NCBI GenBank assembly: GCA_964452355.1 | Contig: CAYVKV010000004.1 | Coordinates: 34,881-98,880, forward strand | Direction: 5' to 3' | Length of the DNA stretch: 64,000 nt | Origin: UBA1450 sp964452355 | GTDB taxonomy: Bacteria > Patescibacteriota > Microgenomatia > UBA1406 > GWC2-37-13 | Shown: positions 16,558 through 25,404 of the stretch, piece by piece | Layout of the letters: each line of letters starts with the position of its first letter | How positions within the stretch are numbered: the first letter of the stretch is position 1 | Notes under the pieces: generated by a model | Told to the model about the DNA's origin: nothing | Databases searched by the model: none | The model's input: the letters and a program-made list of their open reading frames with translations, nothing else | Position numbers and translations under genes: made by a program

Positions 16558-17890
16558 TTTTTTGGAGTTGAGCAAGGAGTTCTTCTCGTACATTTTGGAG
16601 CTTTCCATCATCAATCATTTCAAAAAGTTTATTCATTACTTCGCCGACTTTTGGACCAGGTTTTATTCCAAGTTCTTTCATCACATCTTCTCCCGTGATT
16701 TTTAAATCATGTACGGTAAACGGAACATTTTGTACTTCGGTTAATCTTTTTTTGAAAAGCTCAGTGCGCCACGACGTTTCTTTTGCGCCAGATCCCAGAC
16801 GATCTCCGGTGCGAAGTGCGATCATTTCATCGATATTCTCAACCCCAATTTGTCGAATAAACCTACGAAGAGCTTTATCGGATTGATCTTCAGACACCGT
16901 AAATTGGTGATGACGGACCAGTAAGACCAATTGTTTCTTTTCATCTTTTGAAAGTTTGAATCGATTGGCGATCTGTTCTGCTTGTTTTTCTCCAACGATT
17001 TCATGATTGTAGAATGTGATAATTTGGGTCTTCTCATCTTTTTGATACGTCTCAACTTTTCCAATATCGTGGATAAGGGTGGCAAATCGGGTAATCACAT
17101 TCTCTGAAGGGCAGTGTCTGAGTGATTCAACCAAATGCGTCCCCACGTCATACATATGATGACGTTGTGGACTTTTCTGATCAACTTCAAAACTTGCTTC
17201 AACTTCAGGAAGAATGCTTTTTAGGATGTGGGCACTTCTTAAAAACAGTATCCCTTCAGCTGGATTTTTTGAAGAAAGAATTTTGAAAAACTCATCTCGA
17301 ATACGTTCCCAAGAAATACTGGTGATGAGATGTGAGTTTTTTTGTATCGAATCTTTGGTGTTTTTTTCAATAAGAAAGCCAAGTTGTGCAGCTTGTCTGA
17401 TTGCTCTCATGAGCCGTAGTGCATCTTCCTTCAGACGTTTGTCCGGATCTCCAACTGCTCGAATGATCCGATCCTTGATATCTTTTTGTCCATCATAGGG
17501 GTCATATAATGTTTCGCCGTCATACGCAATCGCATTGATCGTAAAATCTCGTCTTGCCAAGTCTTCATTCAGATCTTTTGACCATTCGATTTTATCGGGA
17601 TGACGAGCATTAGTATATTCTGATTCTTTCCGATGAGTGGTGACTTCAAAAACAAGATTTTCTTCACCGAGTTTCATCGGAATGCCAACAGTACCAAACT
17701 GATTATTGTAAAAACTATGAGGAAACAATTTCATGATCTCTTGTGGCGTTGTGTCAGTTGTAAAATCCCAATCATTGATCGGGTGATCCATAATAAGTCC
17801 GCGGACGGTCCCCCCGACGAGATATATTTTGTGTCCCGCATCTGAAAATTGTTTCATGAAGTCGGTGATGAAGTCTGGAAGTTTGAGCAT
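16538..17890 (-). CDS. cca: CCA-adding tRNA nucleotidyltransferase / poly(A) polymerase with HD domain
   Basis: The 450-residue class II nucleotidyltransferase carries YLVGGTVRGLIMDHPINDWDFTT (catalytic GG and D-x-D), the neck motif RRDFTINAIAYDG, and a C-terminal HD phosphohydrolase domain (FATLIHDIGKVETY). It would add or repair the tRNA CCA end; tRNA-Tyr in this window does not encode CCA. TATAAT (17897-17902) lies 6 nt before its ATG and overlaps the stop codon of the upstream endonuclease IV gene. Confidence 0.92.
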   Translation of the reverse strand: MLKLPDFITDFMKQFSDAGHKIYLVGGTVRGLIMDHPINDWDFTTDTTPQEIMKLFPHSFYNNQFGTVGIPMKLGEENLVFEVTTHRKESEYTNARHPDKIEWSKDLNEDLARRDFTINAIAYDGETLYDPYDGQKDIKDRIIRAVGDPDKRLKEDALRLMRAIRQAAQLGFLIEKNTKDSIQKNSHLITSISWERIRDEFFKILSSKNPAEGILFLRSAHILKSILPEVEASFEVDQKSPQRHHMYDVGTHLVESLRHCPSENVITRFATLIHDIGKVETYQKDEKTQIITFYNHEIVGEKQAEQIANRFKLSKDEKKQLVLLVRHHQFTVSEDQSDKALRRFIRQIGVENIDEMIALRTGDRLGSGAKETSWRTELFKKRLTEVQNVPFTVHDLKITGEDVMKELGIKPGPKVGEVMNKLFEMIDDGKLQNVREELLAQLQKIKKTAE

Positions 17891-17897
17891 AGTGTCA

Positions 17898-18761
17898 TTA
17901 TACCTCTTCCTGAATAAGATTTTTCAAAATATCAATATTTTTCTTGTCTGGGCCTGTATTATCAAAGCCAGGCGTTTCAATGATAAAAGAGATATGTTTC
18001 GTCCGAGGGTTATTGAGAAAGTTTTCAAATACCGTGATTCCAACGTGTCCTTCTCCAATATTGTCATGACGATCTCTCAAATCCCCAAGGTGATCTCTAC
18101 TATCATTCATATGAACAACGGAAAGTTTTTGCAGTCCAATTTTCTCATCAAATGCATCAAGAAATTTTTCAAATGATTTCTTTGTCGAAAGATCATATCC
18201 TGCAGCGTGCAGATGGCACGTATCAAGACATACTCGAATTCGTTCATTTCCGACGTCTTCAATGATTTCTGCCAACTGATCTATTGTTTGTCCAATCTTT
18301 CGATTGCCGGCATTTTCCAAAATAAGAAGAGATTCTTTTGGTGTTTTATCAAGGACTGTTTTAATATTTTTCAAAAGGACGTTGTAATTTGATTTGTCTC
18401 GACAGGATAATGATGGATCCTTAGATTTAAAAGATCCGGTATGGACGATACTTCCCTGAACTTCAAGCTTTGGGGTAAGAGATAATTCATGGACCAAAGC
18501 GTTTATTGATTTTTCTCCTGTTTGACCCGGGTCTGCGAGATTGATGAGATACATTGCGTGAAAAAAAATCGGATCAATCTGCAATGAATGTTTTACTTTA
18601 ATAAAAAATGCAATGTCCTCTTTTGAAATATTTGCAAGTTGCCATGTTCGGGGAGATGAAGAGAAGATTTGCAAACAATTTCCTTCTTTATTTTTAATAC
18701 TTTCGAGCGCTTTGTACAATCCGCCACTTATTGATAAATGGGCACCAAATTTGTGATACAT
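17898..18761 (-). CDS. nfo: Endonuclease IV (AP endonuclease)
   Basis: The 287-residue TIM-barrel enzyme cuts DNA 5' to abasic sites in base-excision repair. Family segments seen: GAHLSISGGLYKALE at the start, LLILENAGN, RVCLDTCHLHAAGYD, VVHMNDSRDHLGDLRDRHDNIGEG, and FIIETPG near the end, which together hold the zinc ligands. A TATAGT lies 14 nt before the ATG, in the short region shared with the divergent beta-lactamase-like gene. Confidence 0.95.
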   Translation of the reverse strand: MYHKFGAHLSISGGLYKALESIKNKEGNCLQIFSSSPRTWQLANISKEDIAFFIKVKHSLQIDPIFFHAMYLINLADPGQTGEKSINALVHELSLTPKLEVQGSIVHTGSFKSKDPSLSCRDKSNYNVLLKNIKTVLDKTPKESLLILENAGNRKIGQTIDQLAEIIEDVGNERIRVCLDTCHLHAAGYDLSTKKSFEKFLDAFDEKIGLQKLSVVHMNDSRDHLGDLRDRHDNIGEGHVGITVFENFLNNPRTKHISFIIETPGFDNTGPDKKNIDILKNLIQEEV

Positions 18762-18808
18762 CTTAATTTTTTTACACTATAATGATGACTATCATACCAT
18801 TTTTCCAT

Positions 18809-19843
18809 ATGATCAAAGGTCTAATAGTCGAGATAATTAAGCGCAAAGTAACCCTGTTTTTATTGGTTATTTTTCTTCTCGTTGGTGTAATGATCGGTGT
18901 GTTTTTTACACGAGTACAGAGTAATATTTCGAAATTATTTGAACCACGATCGGAATATCGAAGTGGGTATACTGGTCTTCTTACCAATCCACTCCTTGAT
19001 TGTGACAGCTACGAAAATACCGGCATTGTGAAACTCATACCTCTCAAATCTGAAATTGAATCAATTCGACAATCTGCAATCGATAACGGTAATATAACAG
19101 AAATGTCAGTTTATTATCGTGATTTGGGAAATGGCTCGTGGGTCGGAGTTAATTTGGATGAAAAATTTGCTCCGGCAAGTTTATTAAAGGTTCCGGTAAT
19201 GATTGCATATTTAAAGAAAGCAGAGAAGGACCCAACAATTTTCCAAAAGACTATCACCATTCAGGACAATCCTAATATATCAAAGTTGACTCAAGAAATT
19301 CATCCAATACGTTATGCCAAAGTGGGGGAGACGTATACAGTCGAAGAGCTCATTAACCTCATGATTAGTTCCTCTGATAATGTCGCAAAATATGGATTGA
19401 CTCAGCAACTAGAACAAAACTCTGTGGGTGAAGTATTTGTCGATTTAGGATTAGTGCTTCCAAAAACTAATATTGAAGATAACTTTATGTCCGTGAGAGA
19501 CTATTCAACCTTTTTTCGAGTTTTGTATAACGCGACCTATTTGAATAGAGAAATGTCTGAGAAAGCTCTCAGTTACCTCACGAAAAATGACTATGACAAT
19601 GGTTTACGATCTGGTCTTCCTGCAAATATGGTTATTGCAAGTAAATTTGGAGAGCGCTCGATAGAAGATGAAAAAACAGGAAAAGTCATTCATCAGCTGC
19701 ACGATTGTGGAATTGTGTATTTTCAAAATAATCCATATATTGCTTGTGTGATGACTCGTGGTGAATCGTTTGAAAAGATGGGTTCAATAATTGGAGACGT
19801 CTCAAGGGCAATTTATAATCATACAGTAGATGCTCAACAATAG
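18809..19843 (+). CDS. Class A beta-lactamase-like serine hydrolase, membrane-anchored
   Basis: Counting from ATG 18809, the protein has 344 residues, an anchor helix (about 13-34) and a beta-lactamase2 (PF13354) domain. The motifs are S124-L-L-K127 (SxxK), S189-D-N191, and K279-F-G281 in place of KTG. It more likely acts on peptidoglycan peptides than as a resistance enzyme, but that is inference. ATG 18782 and 18785 overlap the TATAAT at 18778-18783 and would lie upstream of the transcript, hence the later start. Confidence 0.8.
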   Translation: MIKGLIVEIIKRKVTLFLLVIFLLVGVMIGVFFTRVQSNISKLFEPRSEYRSGYTGLLTNPLLDCDSYENTGIVKLIPLKSEIESIRQSAIDNGNITEMSVYYRDLGNGSWVGVNLDEKFAPASLLKVPVMIAYLKKAEKDPTIFQKTITIQDNPNISKLTQEIHPIRYAKVGETYTVEELINLMISSSDNVAKYGLTQQLEQNSVGEVFVDLGLVLPKTNIEDNFMSVRDYSTFFRVLYNATYLNREMSEKALSYLTKNDYDNGLRSGLPANMVIASKFGERSIEDEKTGKVIHQLHDCGIVYFQNNPYIACVMTRGESFEKMGSIIGDVSRAIYNHTVDAQQ

Positions 19844-19870
19844 AAGCGTGTCTCTTCTTAAAAATAATAC

Positions 19871-19907
19871 TTGACATAAATTAGCAGAGTTGCTATTATA
19901 TTGCTAA
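19871..19907 (+). promoter_or_regulatory. hrcA promoter overlapped by a degenerate CIRCE operator
   Basis: TTGACA (19871-19876), 17-nt spacer, TATTAT (19894-19899). Over it lies TTAGCA-N15-TGCTAA (19881-19907). Its 27-nt span and outer six bases on each side equal the consensus CIRCE (TTAGCACTC-N9-GAGTGCTAA), while the inner CTC/GAG bases differ. HrcA binding here would block RNA polymerase, the standard autoregulation of this operon. Confidence 0.75.
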
Positions 19908-19986
19908 TGAGTATAAAAAATGTGTACTCTTATCATATTCTCAAGTTGCGGTTGAGAGTTATTATTGATATCAATAATTTTGTAAT

Positions 19987-20724
19987 ATGGATGAATTAAC
20001 ACAGCGGCAGATCGATATTTTGACCGCAATAATCAGAGAATATACCGAAACTGGGCAACTGGTTGGTTCTGAGATTCTTGAAAAGAAGTATAAATTGGGT
20101 GTATCGCCCGCAACCATCCGTAATGAGATGGTAGCACTTGAAAAAAAGAACTATTTGCAAAAAGCACATTTTTCATCGGGGAGACTTCCTTCTCCAAAAG
20201 GATACCGTTTTTTTATCAACAATGTGATGAAGGAAAAAGAACTTTCCACTGTTGATGAAGTTGCATATAAACACAGCATTTGGGATGAGCGGGAAAAAAG
20301 ATATCGAATGCTCTCGCAAGCCAGTAAAGTTCTCGCACAAAGAACTGGGTTACTATCTTTAGTTGCCACAAATTCTGGAGAGCTTTATTACTCCGGAATG
20401 TATCACTTGCTTGAAGATGAGGATATGTTTGACAATCTTAAATCAAAGCAGATTTTCGAACGACTTGATGAAGTAAATTTTTGGGCGGAAATTTTGCGAC
20501 AAACACATGTAAGTCGAGAAGAGCTCTATTTCATTTTGGGAACCGATGATTTTAGAGATCCCATTTTTGACTCGTGCTCAAGTATTTTTGGTGATTTTGA
20601 GGCAGAAGGAATCCGAGGAATTATTGGTGTTGTCGGGCCGAAGTATATAAAATTCGAACTGATCGCTCCTCAAATTCGATTCTTTTCACACCTGATTGAA
20701 GATATGATCAAGGAGCAAAAATAA
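19987..20724 (+). CDS. hrcA: Heat-shock repressor HrcA, shortened form
   Basis: The N-terminal winged helix is clear (LTQRQIDILTAIIREYTETGQLVGSE..., VSPATIRNEMVALEKKNYL, SSGRLPSPKGYRFFINN). The protein has 245 residues against about 340 for typical HrcA, so the dimerisation/inserted domain is reduced. The GAF-like end is recognisable (GIIGVVGPKYIKFE). It represses its own operon through the CIRCE at 19881-19907. The roughly 80-nt leader holds three inverted repeats. grpE follows after 26 nt. Confidence 0.9.
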   Translation: MDELTQRQIDILTAIIREYTETGQLVGSEILEKKYKLGVSPATIRNEMVALEKKNYLQKAHFSSGRLPSPKGYRFFINNVMKEKELSTVDEVAYKHSIWDEREKRYRMLSQASKVLAQRTGLLSLVATNSGELYYSGMYHLLEDEDMFDNLKSKQIFERLDEVNFWAEILRQTHVSREELYFILGTDDFRDPIFDSCSSIFGDFEAEGIRGIIGVVGPKYIKFELIAPQIRFFSHLIEDMIKEQK

Positions 20725-20750
20725 TTATGTAATTAATCGAAAAATATCAA

Positions 20751-21242
20751 ATGAAAGCGAATAAGAAACAAAAAAAAACTGAGAAAATTGAAGAAGAAGT
20801 TATGAAGGATAGCTCTGAATTGGTAGAATGCAAAGCACAAATTGAAACATTGAAGCAGCAATATTTACGAACTTTAGCAGACTATAAAAATCTTGAACAT
20901 CGGATGGATCAGGAACGATATCGGATGCGAAACAATGTGAAGCGTGAGTTTGTCGAGCAACTGCTACCCGTACTTGACAATCTCGAGCAAGCTGAGGTTT
21001 TCAATACAGATCCTGGGTTGCGAATGGTTAATTCGTTATTTCAGCAATTTCTTCAAAATCTTGGCGTTGAAGAGGTCAATCTCTTAGGAACAGAGTTTGA
21101 TCCTGCAAAAGCTGAGGCAATTGAAGCGATTGGGGGAAAAGAGGATAATATCGTTGTTGAGGTTTTGCAAAAAGCATATCAAATCGATGGGTCAGTGATC
21201 AGACACGGAAAAGTTACGGTCAGTAAAAAAACAGAAAATTAA
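20751..21242 (+). CDS. grpE: Nucleotide exchange factor GrpE
   Basis: The 163-residue protein has a charged N-terminus, a long coiled coil (about 20-75; AQIETLKQQYLRTLADYKNLEHRM, ERYRMRNNVKREFVEQLLPVLDNLEQA) and a C-terminal beta domain (EVLQKAYQIDGSVIRHGKVTVSK). It releases ADP from DnaK. It lies between hrcA and dnaK, the normal order. Confidence 0.95.
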   Translation: MKANKKQKKTEKIEEEVMKDSSELVECKAQIETLKQQYLRTLADYKNLEHRMDQERYRMRNNVKREFVEQLLPVLDNLEQAEVFNTDPGLRMVNSLFQQFLQNLGVEEVNLLGTEFDPAKAEAIEAIGGKEDNIVVEVLQKAYQIDGSVIRHGKVTVSKKTEN

Positions 21243-21278
21243 TTCATTTACATTATTTATTAGTTACACTATTCAACC

Positions 21279-23201
21279 ATGTCAAAAACAATAGGCATTG
21301 ATCTCGGAACAACTAATTCGGCAGTTGCAGTTATGGAAGCCGGAAAACCAAAAATTATTTATTCTCAGGAAGGACGAAATGTCATTCCGTCAGTTGTTGA
21401 TCCAACGAAAAGAACGGTTGGAGATGTCGCAAAGCGACAGCTTGTACTAAATCCAACAAAAACGGTATATTCAATAAAACGCCTCATGGGGCGAAGAGCT
21501 GGTGACAAGGAAGTAAAAACTGAGCAGGCATTTCTTCCCTACAAAATCACTGAAGGGAAGGAAGGGCATATTGTCGTAGAAATTGAAGGAAAGAAATATA
21601 CTCCTGAAGAGTTATCCGCCATGATTTTGAAAAAAATCAAAGAAGATGCTGAAAGTTATCTCGGGGAAAAAGTTGATAAAGCTGTTATTACTGTGCCTGC
21701 ATATTTTGATGACGCACAGCGTCAAGCTACAAAACAAGCAGGTGAAATTGCAGGACTTACTGTGGAAAGAATCATCAACGAGCCAACTGCAGCGGCACTT
21801 GCCTATGGTCTTGATAAGTCACATGCGCATACGATCGCGGTATACGATCTCGGTGGCGGAACCTTTGATATCACCGTTCTTGAGCTTGGTGATGGTGTTT
21901 TTGAAGTGAAAGCAACAAATGGTGATACCCATCTTGGTGGAGATGATTTTGATCAGATAATCATCAATCATATTGCTGATGAGTTTAAAAAAGATCAAAA
22001 CGTTGATCTTCGAAAAGACACTCAAGCCTTACAACGATTGAAAGAGGCTGCTGAAAAAGCAAAAATTGAACTCTCTTCTTCTCAAGAAGCTGAGATCAAT
22101 TTGCCGTATGTGACCGTTAAAGACAATAATCCGCTCCACTTAGTACAAAAAATTAGTCGTGCAAAGTTGGAATCATTGGTTGGCGATCTGATCAAACGTA
22201 CCTTTGGACCAGTTCGCGCATCACTCAAAGATGCAAAGATTGAGGCAAAGGATATCGATGAAATCATTATGGTTGGCGGCATGACTCGTATGCCAAAGAT
22301 AGTTGAAGAGGTAAAAGCTTTCTTTGGAAAAGAACCAAACAAATCCGTAAATCCTGATGAAGTAGTCGCAATCGGCGCTGCAATTCAAGCCGGAATATTG
22401 AGTGGTGATGCAAAGGATGTAGTTCTACTTGATGTGACGCCACTCACCCTTGGAGTTGAAACACTAGGATCTGTTATGACGCCACTTATTGGACGCAATA
22501 CAACGGTCCCGGCAGCAAAGTCAGAAGTTTTTTCAACAGCTCAAGACAATCAGACACAAACACAAATCCATATCCTTCAAGGAGAACGACCGATGGCTGC
22601 CGACAATAAATCACTGGGGACATTTACGCTTGATGGGATACCGCCCGCACCACGTGGCGTACCTCAGATAGAAGTTACTTTTGATATTGATGCAAATGGC
22701 ATCTTGACCGTCACTGCAAAGGATAAAGCAACCGGAAAATCTCAAAGTATCACCATTCAAGGCGGAACGGGACTTTCTGACGAGGAGGTTGAGAAAATGA
22801 AAAAAGCAGCCGAAGAGCATGCCGAAGAGGATGAGAAACTTAAGAAAGTCATTGAAGCCAAGAATAAGGCGGAACACATCGTGTATACTGCTGAAAAAGC
22901 GCTCAAAGATGGCGGAGATAAAGTCCCAGAAGATGTGAAAAAAGAGGTTGAAGAAAAAATCAAGGAAATGAAAGAACTTCTGGTAAAACAAGATATCACT
23001 CATGAAGAGCTTGATAAAAAAATTGGTGAATTTTCTGATTCTCTTCAAAAAATTGGACAAGCTGCTTACAAGTCTCAAACACCTCCAGAAGGTGCTGCTG
23101 CTGATGCAGGTGAAGCAACAGAAGAAACAAAAACTGAAGAGAAGAACGAAGATGCCACAAAAAAAGAACCGAAAGTTGAAGAGGGAGAAGTGGTCGAATA
23201 A
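21279..23201 (+). CDS. dnaK: Chaperone DnaK (Hsp70)
   Basis: The full-length 640-residue Hsp70 has the ATPase domain (IGIDLGTTNSAVAVME, AVITVPAYFDDAQRQAT, VYDLGGGTFDITVLE, IIMVGGMTRMP), substrate-binding domain (VLLDVTPLTLGVET, QTQTQIHILQGERP) and lid. The C-terminal ~45 residues are an acidic, Ala/Glu/Lys-rich tail. TACACT lies 8 nt before the ATG, so an internal promoter in addition to the operon promoter is possible. Confidence 0.98.
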   Translation: MSKTIGIDLGTTNSAVAVMEAGKPKIIYSQEGRNVIPSVVDPTKRTVGDVAKRQLVLNPTKTVYSIKRLMGRRAGDKEVKTEQAFLPYKITEGKEGHIVVEIEGKKYTPEELSAMILKKIKEDAESYLGEKVDKAVITVPAYFDDAQRQATKQAGEIAGLTVERIINEPTAAALAYGLDKSHAHTIAVYDLGGGTFDITVLELGDGVFEVKATNGDTHLGGDDFDQIIINHIADEFKKDQNVDLRKDTQALQRLKEAAEKAKIELSSSQEAEINLPYVTVKDNNPLHLVQKISRAKLESLVGDLIKRTFGPVRASLKDAKIEAKDIDEIIMVGGMTRMPKIVEEVKAFFGKEPNKSVNPDEVVAIGAAIQAGILSGDAKDVVLLDVTPLTLGVETLGSVMTPLIGRNTTVPAAKSEVFSTAQDNQTQTQIHILQGERPMAADNKSLGTFTLDGIPPAPRGVPQIEVTFDIDANGILTVTAKDKATGKSQSITIQGGTGLSDEEVEKMKKAAEEHAEEDEKLKKVIEAKNKAEHIVYTAEKALKDGGDKVPEDVKKEVEEKIKEMKELLVKQDITHEELDKKIGEFSDSLQKIGQAAYKSQTPPEGAAADAGEATEETKTEEKNEDATKKEPKVEEGEVVE

Positions 23202-23210
23202 AAAGTACCT

Positions 23211-24074
23211 ATGAATTATTACGAAGAACTGGGAGTTCCAAAAAATTCTACTCCTGCAGAATTGAAATCAGCCTATCGCAGGCTTGCCCTCAAATGGCAT
23301 CCTGATAAAAATAAATCAAAAGAAGCTGAGGGTAAATTTAAAAAAATAAACCAAGCGTACGAAATACTTTCAGATCCAAAAAAGAAAGATGTATATGATC
23401 AAGTAGGTCATGATGCGTATACTCGATCAGGTGGACGAGCCTCGGCCGGTCAACCAGGAGCAGGATTTGGCGGACAAGGTTTTGGTAATTATTACACCAA
23501 CATGGGTGGTGGTGGACAAGAAGTCAATTTTGATTTTGGTGGCGTAGACCCGTTTGATATTTTTGAGCAGTTTTTTGGTTTTCGATCTCCTCAAAATGGT
23601 GGTCAAAGACAAAGAAGATCATCCTATCAAATGAACCTGACCTTTGAAGAAGCGGTGAAAGGAGTAACGAAAAAAACAGTTATTAACGGAAAGGAAACCT
23701 CAATTAAAGCGCCTGCAGGAGTAGACAACGGCACACGAATTCGATACTCAGATTTTGACATCGTAGTTCAGGTGCAACCAAGTAAAGAGTTTCGAAGAGA
23801 GGGACAGGATTTATATCTTCAACATGAGTTGAGCATCCCCGAAGCAATTCTTGGAGGTGTCGTCTCGATCAAAACCATTGATAAACCACTGAAGCTTAAA
23901 GTCAAGCCAGGGACGCAACATGGCTCGATGACGCGACTTCGAGGAAGTGGCGTTCCTCATCCAAACTCAAATCAAAGAGGAGATCAGTATGTGATTTGGA
24001 CGATAAAAATGCCAACCAATCTCTCAGGGAAAGCAAAACGGTTAATTGAAGAATTGAAAGGTGAAATTCGTTGA
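23211..24074 (+). CDS. dnaJ: DnaJ-family co-chaperone without zinc finger (CbpA-like)
   Basis: The 287-residue protein has a J domain (1-70, H30-P-D32), a Gly/Phe-rich linker (about 75-125) and C-terminal peptide-binding beta domains (MNLTFEEAVKGVTKKT..., QDLYLQHELSIPEAILGG). The four CxxCxGxG zinc repeats of true DnaJ are absent, so it is a class B (CbpA-like) protein serving this DnaK. It starts 9 nt after dnaK. Confidence 0.92.
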   Translation: MNYYEELGVPKNSTPAELKSAYRRLALKWHPDKNKSKEAEGKFKKINQAYEILSDPKKKDVYDQVGHDAYTRSGGRASAGQPGAGFGGQGFGNYYTNMGGGGQEVNFDFGGVDPFDIFEQFFGFRSPQNGGQRQRRSSYQMNLTFEEAVKGVTKKTVINGKETSIKAPAGVDNGTRIRYSDFDIVVQVQPSKEFRREGQDLYLQHELSIPEAILGGVVSIKTIDKPLKLKVKPGTQHGSMTRLRGSGVPHPNSNQRGDQYVIWTIKMPTNLSGKAKRLIEELKGEIR

Positions 24075-24200
24075 GAATGACCGTGAGCGAAGTAAGTCTG
24101 GTAAAATAGAGCATCCGGTGGACTGGGGATTTATTGAAGTTAATTTCGATCAAATAAGTTTTAATTCATGATTAATAATAATTAGTAATTCTATTTCAAA

Positions 24201-24761
24201 ATGGCAACACAAGCAGGAAATTTAAAACGAGGCGAATTTATCAGTCATCAAGGAGAGATCTGGCATATTCAAAAAACTGAATTTTATTCTCCCGGAAAGG
24301 GTTCAGCACTTATGCGCACGAAACTCAAAAATGTAAACTCAGGAAAAACGATTGACTACAATTTCAAATCAAATGAATCAATAGAGGGTGTTGAAGTTTC
24401 AAGCATCGAGATGCAGTATCTTTATAAAGATGCGGAGAACGCATTTTTTATGGATAATCAATCGTATCAGCAGTATGAATTGTTACTTTCGGTGATTGGA
24501 TCAGTGATCGACTATTTTAAAGAAGGAGAGTTGATGTATGTTTATGTTCATGATGATAAAGCGCTCAATATTCGACCACCGGTGAGCGTTATTTTGAAAG
24601 TAATTCAAACAGAGGACGCTGCTCGAGGAGATACGGTTAGTGGTGCAAAAAAAGAAGCAGAGCTTGAAACTGGTGTGAAGGTCATGGTCCCTCTTTTTAT
24701 CAAAAAGGGTGAGATGATTATGGTAAATCCAGAGATCGGCGAATACACAGGCAGAGCATAG
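24201..24761 (+). CDS. efp: Elongation factor P
   Basis: The 186-residue EF-P relieves ribosome stalling at polyproline. It has an N-terminal KOW-like domain, with the modifiable Lys at K33 in SPGKGSALMR, then two OB domains (NIRPPVSVILKVIQTEDAARGDT...TGVKVMVPLFIKKGEMI). No epmA/epmB or other modification gene is seen in the window. The 126-nt gap before it holds no clear promoter. A RodZ-like gene follows. Confidence 0.96.
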   Translation: MATQAGNLKRGEFISHQGEIWHIQKTEFYSPGKGSALMRTKLKNVNSGKTIDYNFKSNESIEGVEVSSIEMQYLYKDAENAFFMDNQSYQQYELLLSVIGSVIDYFKEGELMYVYVHDDKALNIRPPVSVILKVIQTEDAARGDTVSGAKKEAELETGVKVMVPLFIKKGEMIMVNPEIGEYTGRA

Positions 24762-24782
24762 AAATAATAATTGAAAAATAGC

Positions 24783-25403
24783 ATGCTCACAGTAGGTAAA
24801 CTTTTGCACAAAACAAGAAACGAACGAGGAATTACTCTCATTCAAGCTGAAAAGCATACGCGCGTTCGTCGTCGATATTTAAGTGCAATTGAAGACGAGA
24901 ACTGGACATTATTCACATCTCAAGTATATATTGCGGGGGTAATTCGAAGTTATTCATCATATCTTGGTCTCGATCCCGAAAAAGCAATGGCATATTTTCG
25001 ACGAGATTATGAAAAGAAAGAGCACACTACTTTCAAGAAAAAACTTCCCCGATTACAGTTTCTCCCAGAAACGCAAAAATTAGTGATTGGTGCATTTTCG
25101 GTAATAATTCTTTTTTTTGTATTCTATTTTGGATATCAAATTAATTTATATTTAGCTCCACCAAAAATTACGATTATTGCACCGGAAAAACACTCATTTC
25201 GAAATGTTGAAAAAATCACTATCATTGGTCATACGCAATCAGAGTCGGTAGTCACAATATTTGGCGAGGAATTATTTCCCAATGAACTTGGCATTTTTGA
25301 GTATGATTATCCTTTGAAGAAAGGTACAAACACACTTGAAATCAAAATTAAAGGAGCAAACGGAAAAGTTACGAATCATATTGAGCAATACTCACTTGAG
25401 TAA
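24783..25403 (+). CDS. RodZ-like membrane protein with N-terminal HTH
   Basis: The protein begins with a HTH_25/Cro-type helix-turn-helix (VGKLLHKTRNERGITLIQAEKHTRVRRRYLSAIEDENW), typical of RodZ, which links MreB to the membrane. One membrane helix follows (about residues 95-118, VIGAFSVIILFFVFYFGYQI), then a periplasmic beta domain (ITIIAPEKHSFRNVEKITIIGH). A TTG at 24771 could add four residues. It converges on radA with a single base between the stop codons. Confidence 0.82.
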   Translation: MLTVGKLLHKTRNERGITLIQAEKHTRVRRRYLSAIEDENWTLFTSQVYIAGVIRSYSSYLGLDPEKAMAYFRRDYEKKEHTTFKKKLPRLQFLPETQKLVIGAFSVIILFFVFYFGYQINLYLAPPKITIIAPEKHSFRNVEKITIIGHTQSESVVTIFGEELFPNELGIFEYDYPLKKGTNTLEIKIKGANGKVTNHIEQYSLE

Positions 25404-25404
25404 G

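Noticed and set aside
18809..19843. Antibiotic-resistance beta-lactamase
   Set aside because: The fold motifs are present, but the KTG motif is KFG and the protein is membrane-anchored in a housekeeping context, so a resistance claim is not supported.
22611..23078. Minus-strand ORF of 155 codons opposite dnaK
   Set aside because: Antisense to a strongly conserved gene; Phe-rich composition is what reversed Glu/Lys codons give.
24075..24200. Riboswitch or RNA gene between dnaJ and efp
   Set aside because: No stable stem or known motif could be seen; the stretch looks like plain AT-rich spacer.
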